Assembly: GCA_016194835.1 (NCBI GenBank) | Contig: JACQAU010000281.1 | Location: 1 to 6,479 of the forward strand | Length of the DNA: 6,479 nt | Direction of reading: 5' to 3' | Source: Deltaproteobacteria bacterium | GTDB lineage: Bacteria; Bdellovibrionota; UBA1018 | Shown here: piece after piece, positions 6,356 through 6,479 of the stretch | Layout of the letters: each line of letters starts with the position of its first letter | How positions within the stretch are numbered: the first letter of the stretch is position 1 | Position numbers and translations under genes: made by a program | Notes under the pieces: generated by a model | The model's database searches: none | The model's input: only the letters and a program-made list of their open reading frames with translations | What the model was told of the DNA's origin: nothing

Positions 6356-6408
6356 CCTCAGAAAAATCCTCAGAAAACATCTCAATAAAATATTTCCTCA
6401 ATAAAATC
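6356..6408. repeat. Patch of degenerate short direct repeats
   Basis: CCTCAGAAAA occurs at 6356-6365 and 6368-6377, and CTCAATAAAAT at 6381-6391 and 6398-6408. The two pairs resemble each other, giving about four imperfect units of 12-17 nt. The pattern fits replication-slippage expansion and may have disrupted the reading frame next to the rlmN-like remnant. Confidence 0.55.
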
Positions 6409-6479
6409 TTTCCAATGATAAGCAGAGACATGTGAAACTGCACCCAGCGTACCAGGAGTTGTAAGATCTAACATAACAC
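6382..6479 (-). CDS. C-terminal end of an unidentified open frame running off the window
   Basis: A minus-strand frame entering from the right edge reads 31 residues (VMLDLTTPGTLGAVSHVSA, then a W-K-D-F and ending IEEIFY) before TGA at 6384-6382. The composition looks protein-like rather than random, but I do not recognise the family. Its last codons fall inside the short-repeat patch, so the true end may have been altered. It could be the tail of a real gene, or part of the same decayed locus as the rlmN-like piece. Confidence 0.3.
   Translation of the reverse strand, partial: VMLDLTTPGTLGAVSHVSAYHWKDFIEEIFY

Overview
The window is AT-rich, densely coded DNA from a Gram-negative, probably rod-shaped bacterium. 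It encodes the two core enzymes of the cell-elongation peptidoglycan machinery, a short coiled-coil envelope protein, and a large Sec-exported surface protein. The PBP2 tail (its EHACHGASGAAP stretch) and the small SCPGQQ coiled-coil protein remind me of the Bdellovibrionota/Oligoflexia side of the old deltaproteobacteria. That placement is from memory and is only a tentative inference.

Left part, plus strand (1-3339). The 3' portion of mrdA (PBP2, transpeptidase) enters from the left edge without its N-terminus. rodA (SEDS glycosyltransferase) follows with a 1-nt stop/start overlap (TAATG). Together they polymerise and cross-link side-wall peptidoglycan. After a 116-nt gap comes a 124-residue membrane-anchored or lipoprotein-like coiled-coil protein with its own good Shine-Dalgarno.

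Middle part, minus strand (3349-4060). A two-gene toxin-antitoxin module consists of a Phd/YefM-type antitoxin followed 5 nt later by a PIN-domain toxin. It converges on the coiled-coil gene with only 9 nt between the stop codons. Its promoter region holds a perfect 12-bp tandem repeat. The best promoter there would start transcription at the start codon itself.

Right part, minus strand (4117-6285). A 675-residue exported protein has a clear signal peptide, two to three Ig-like beta domains, and a long beta-rich region with blade-like periodicity. Unexpectedly, its last 44 residues read as the C-terminal segment of flagellin. Flagellins normally lack signal peptides and leave through the flagellar export apparatus, so a Sec-exported protein with a flagellin tail and no flagellin N-terminus is the most unusual thing in the window. 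A good promoter overlapped by inverted AAGTC/GACTT half-sites lies upstream.

Right edge (6286-6479). No intact gene is visible. On the minus strand there is a short out-of-context piece matching the RlmN C-terminus (AACGQL motif), cut off upstream by stops in its frame and by a patch of degenerate short repeats. Beyond it lies the C-terminal end of an open frame that runs off the window.
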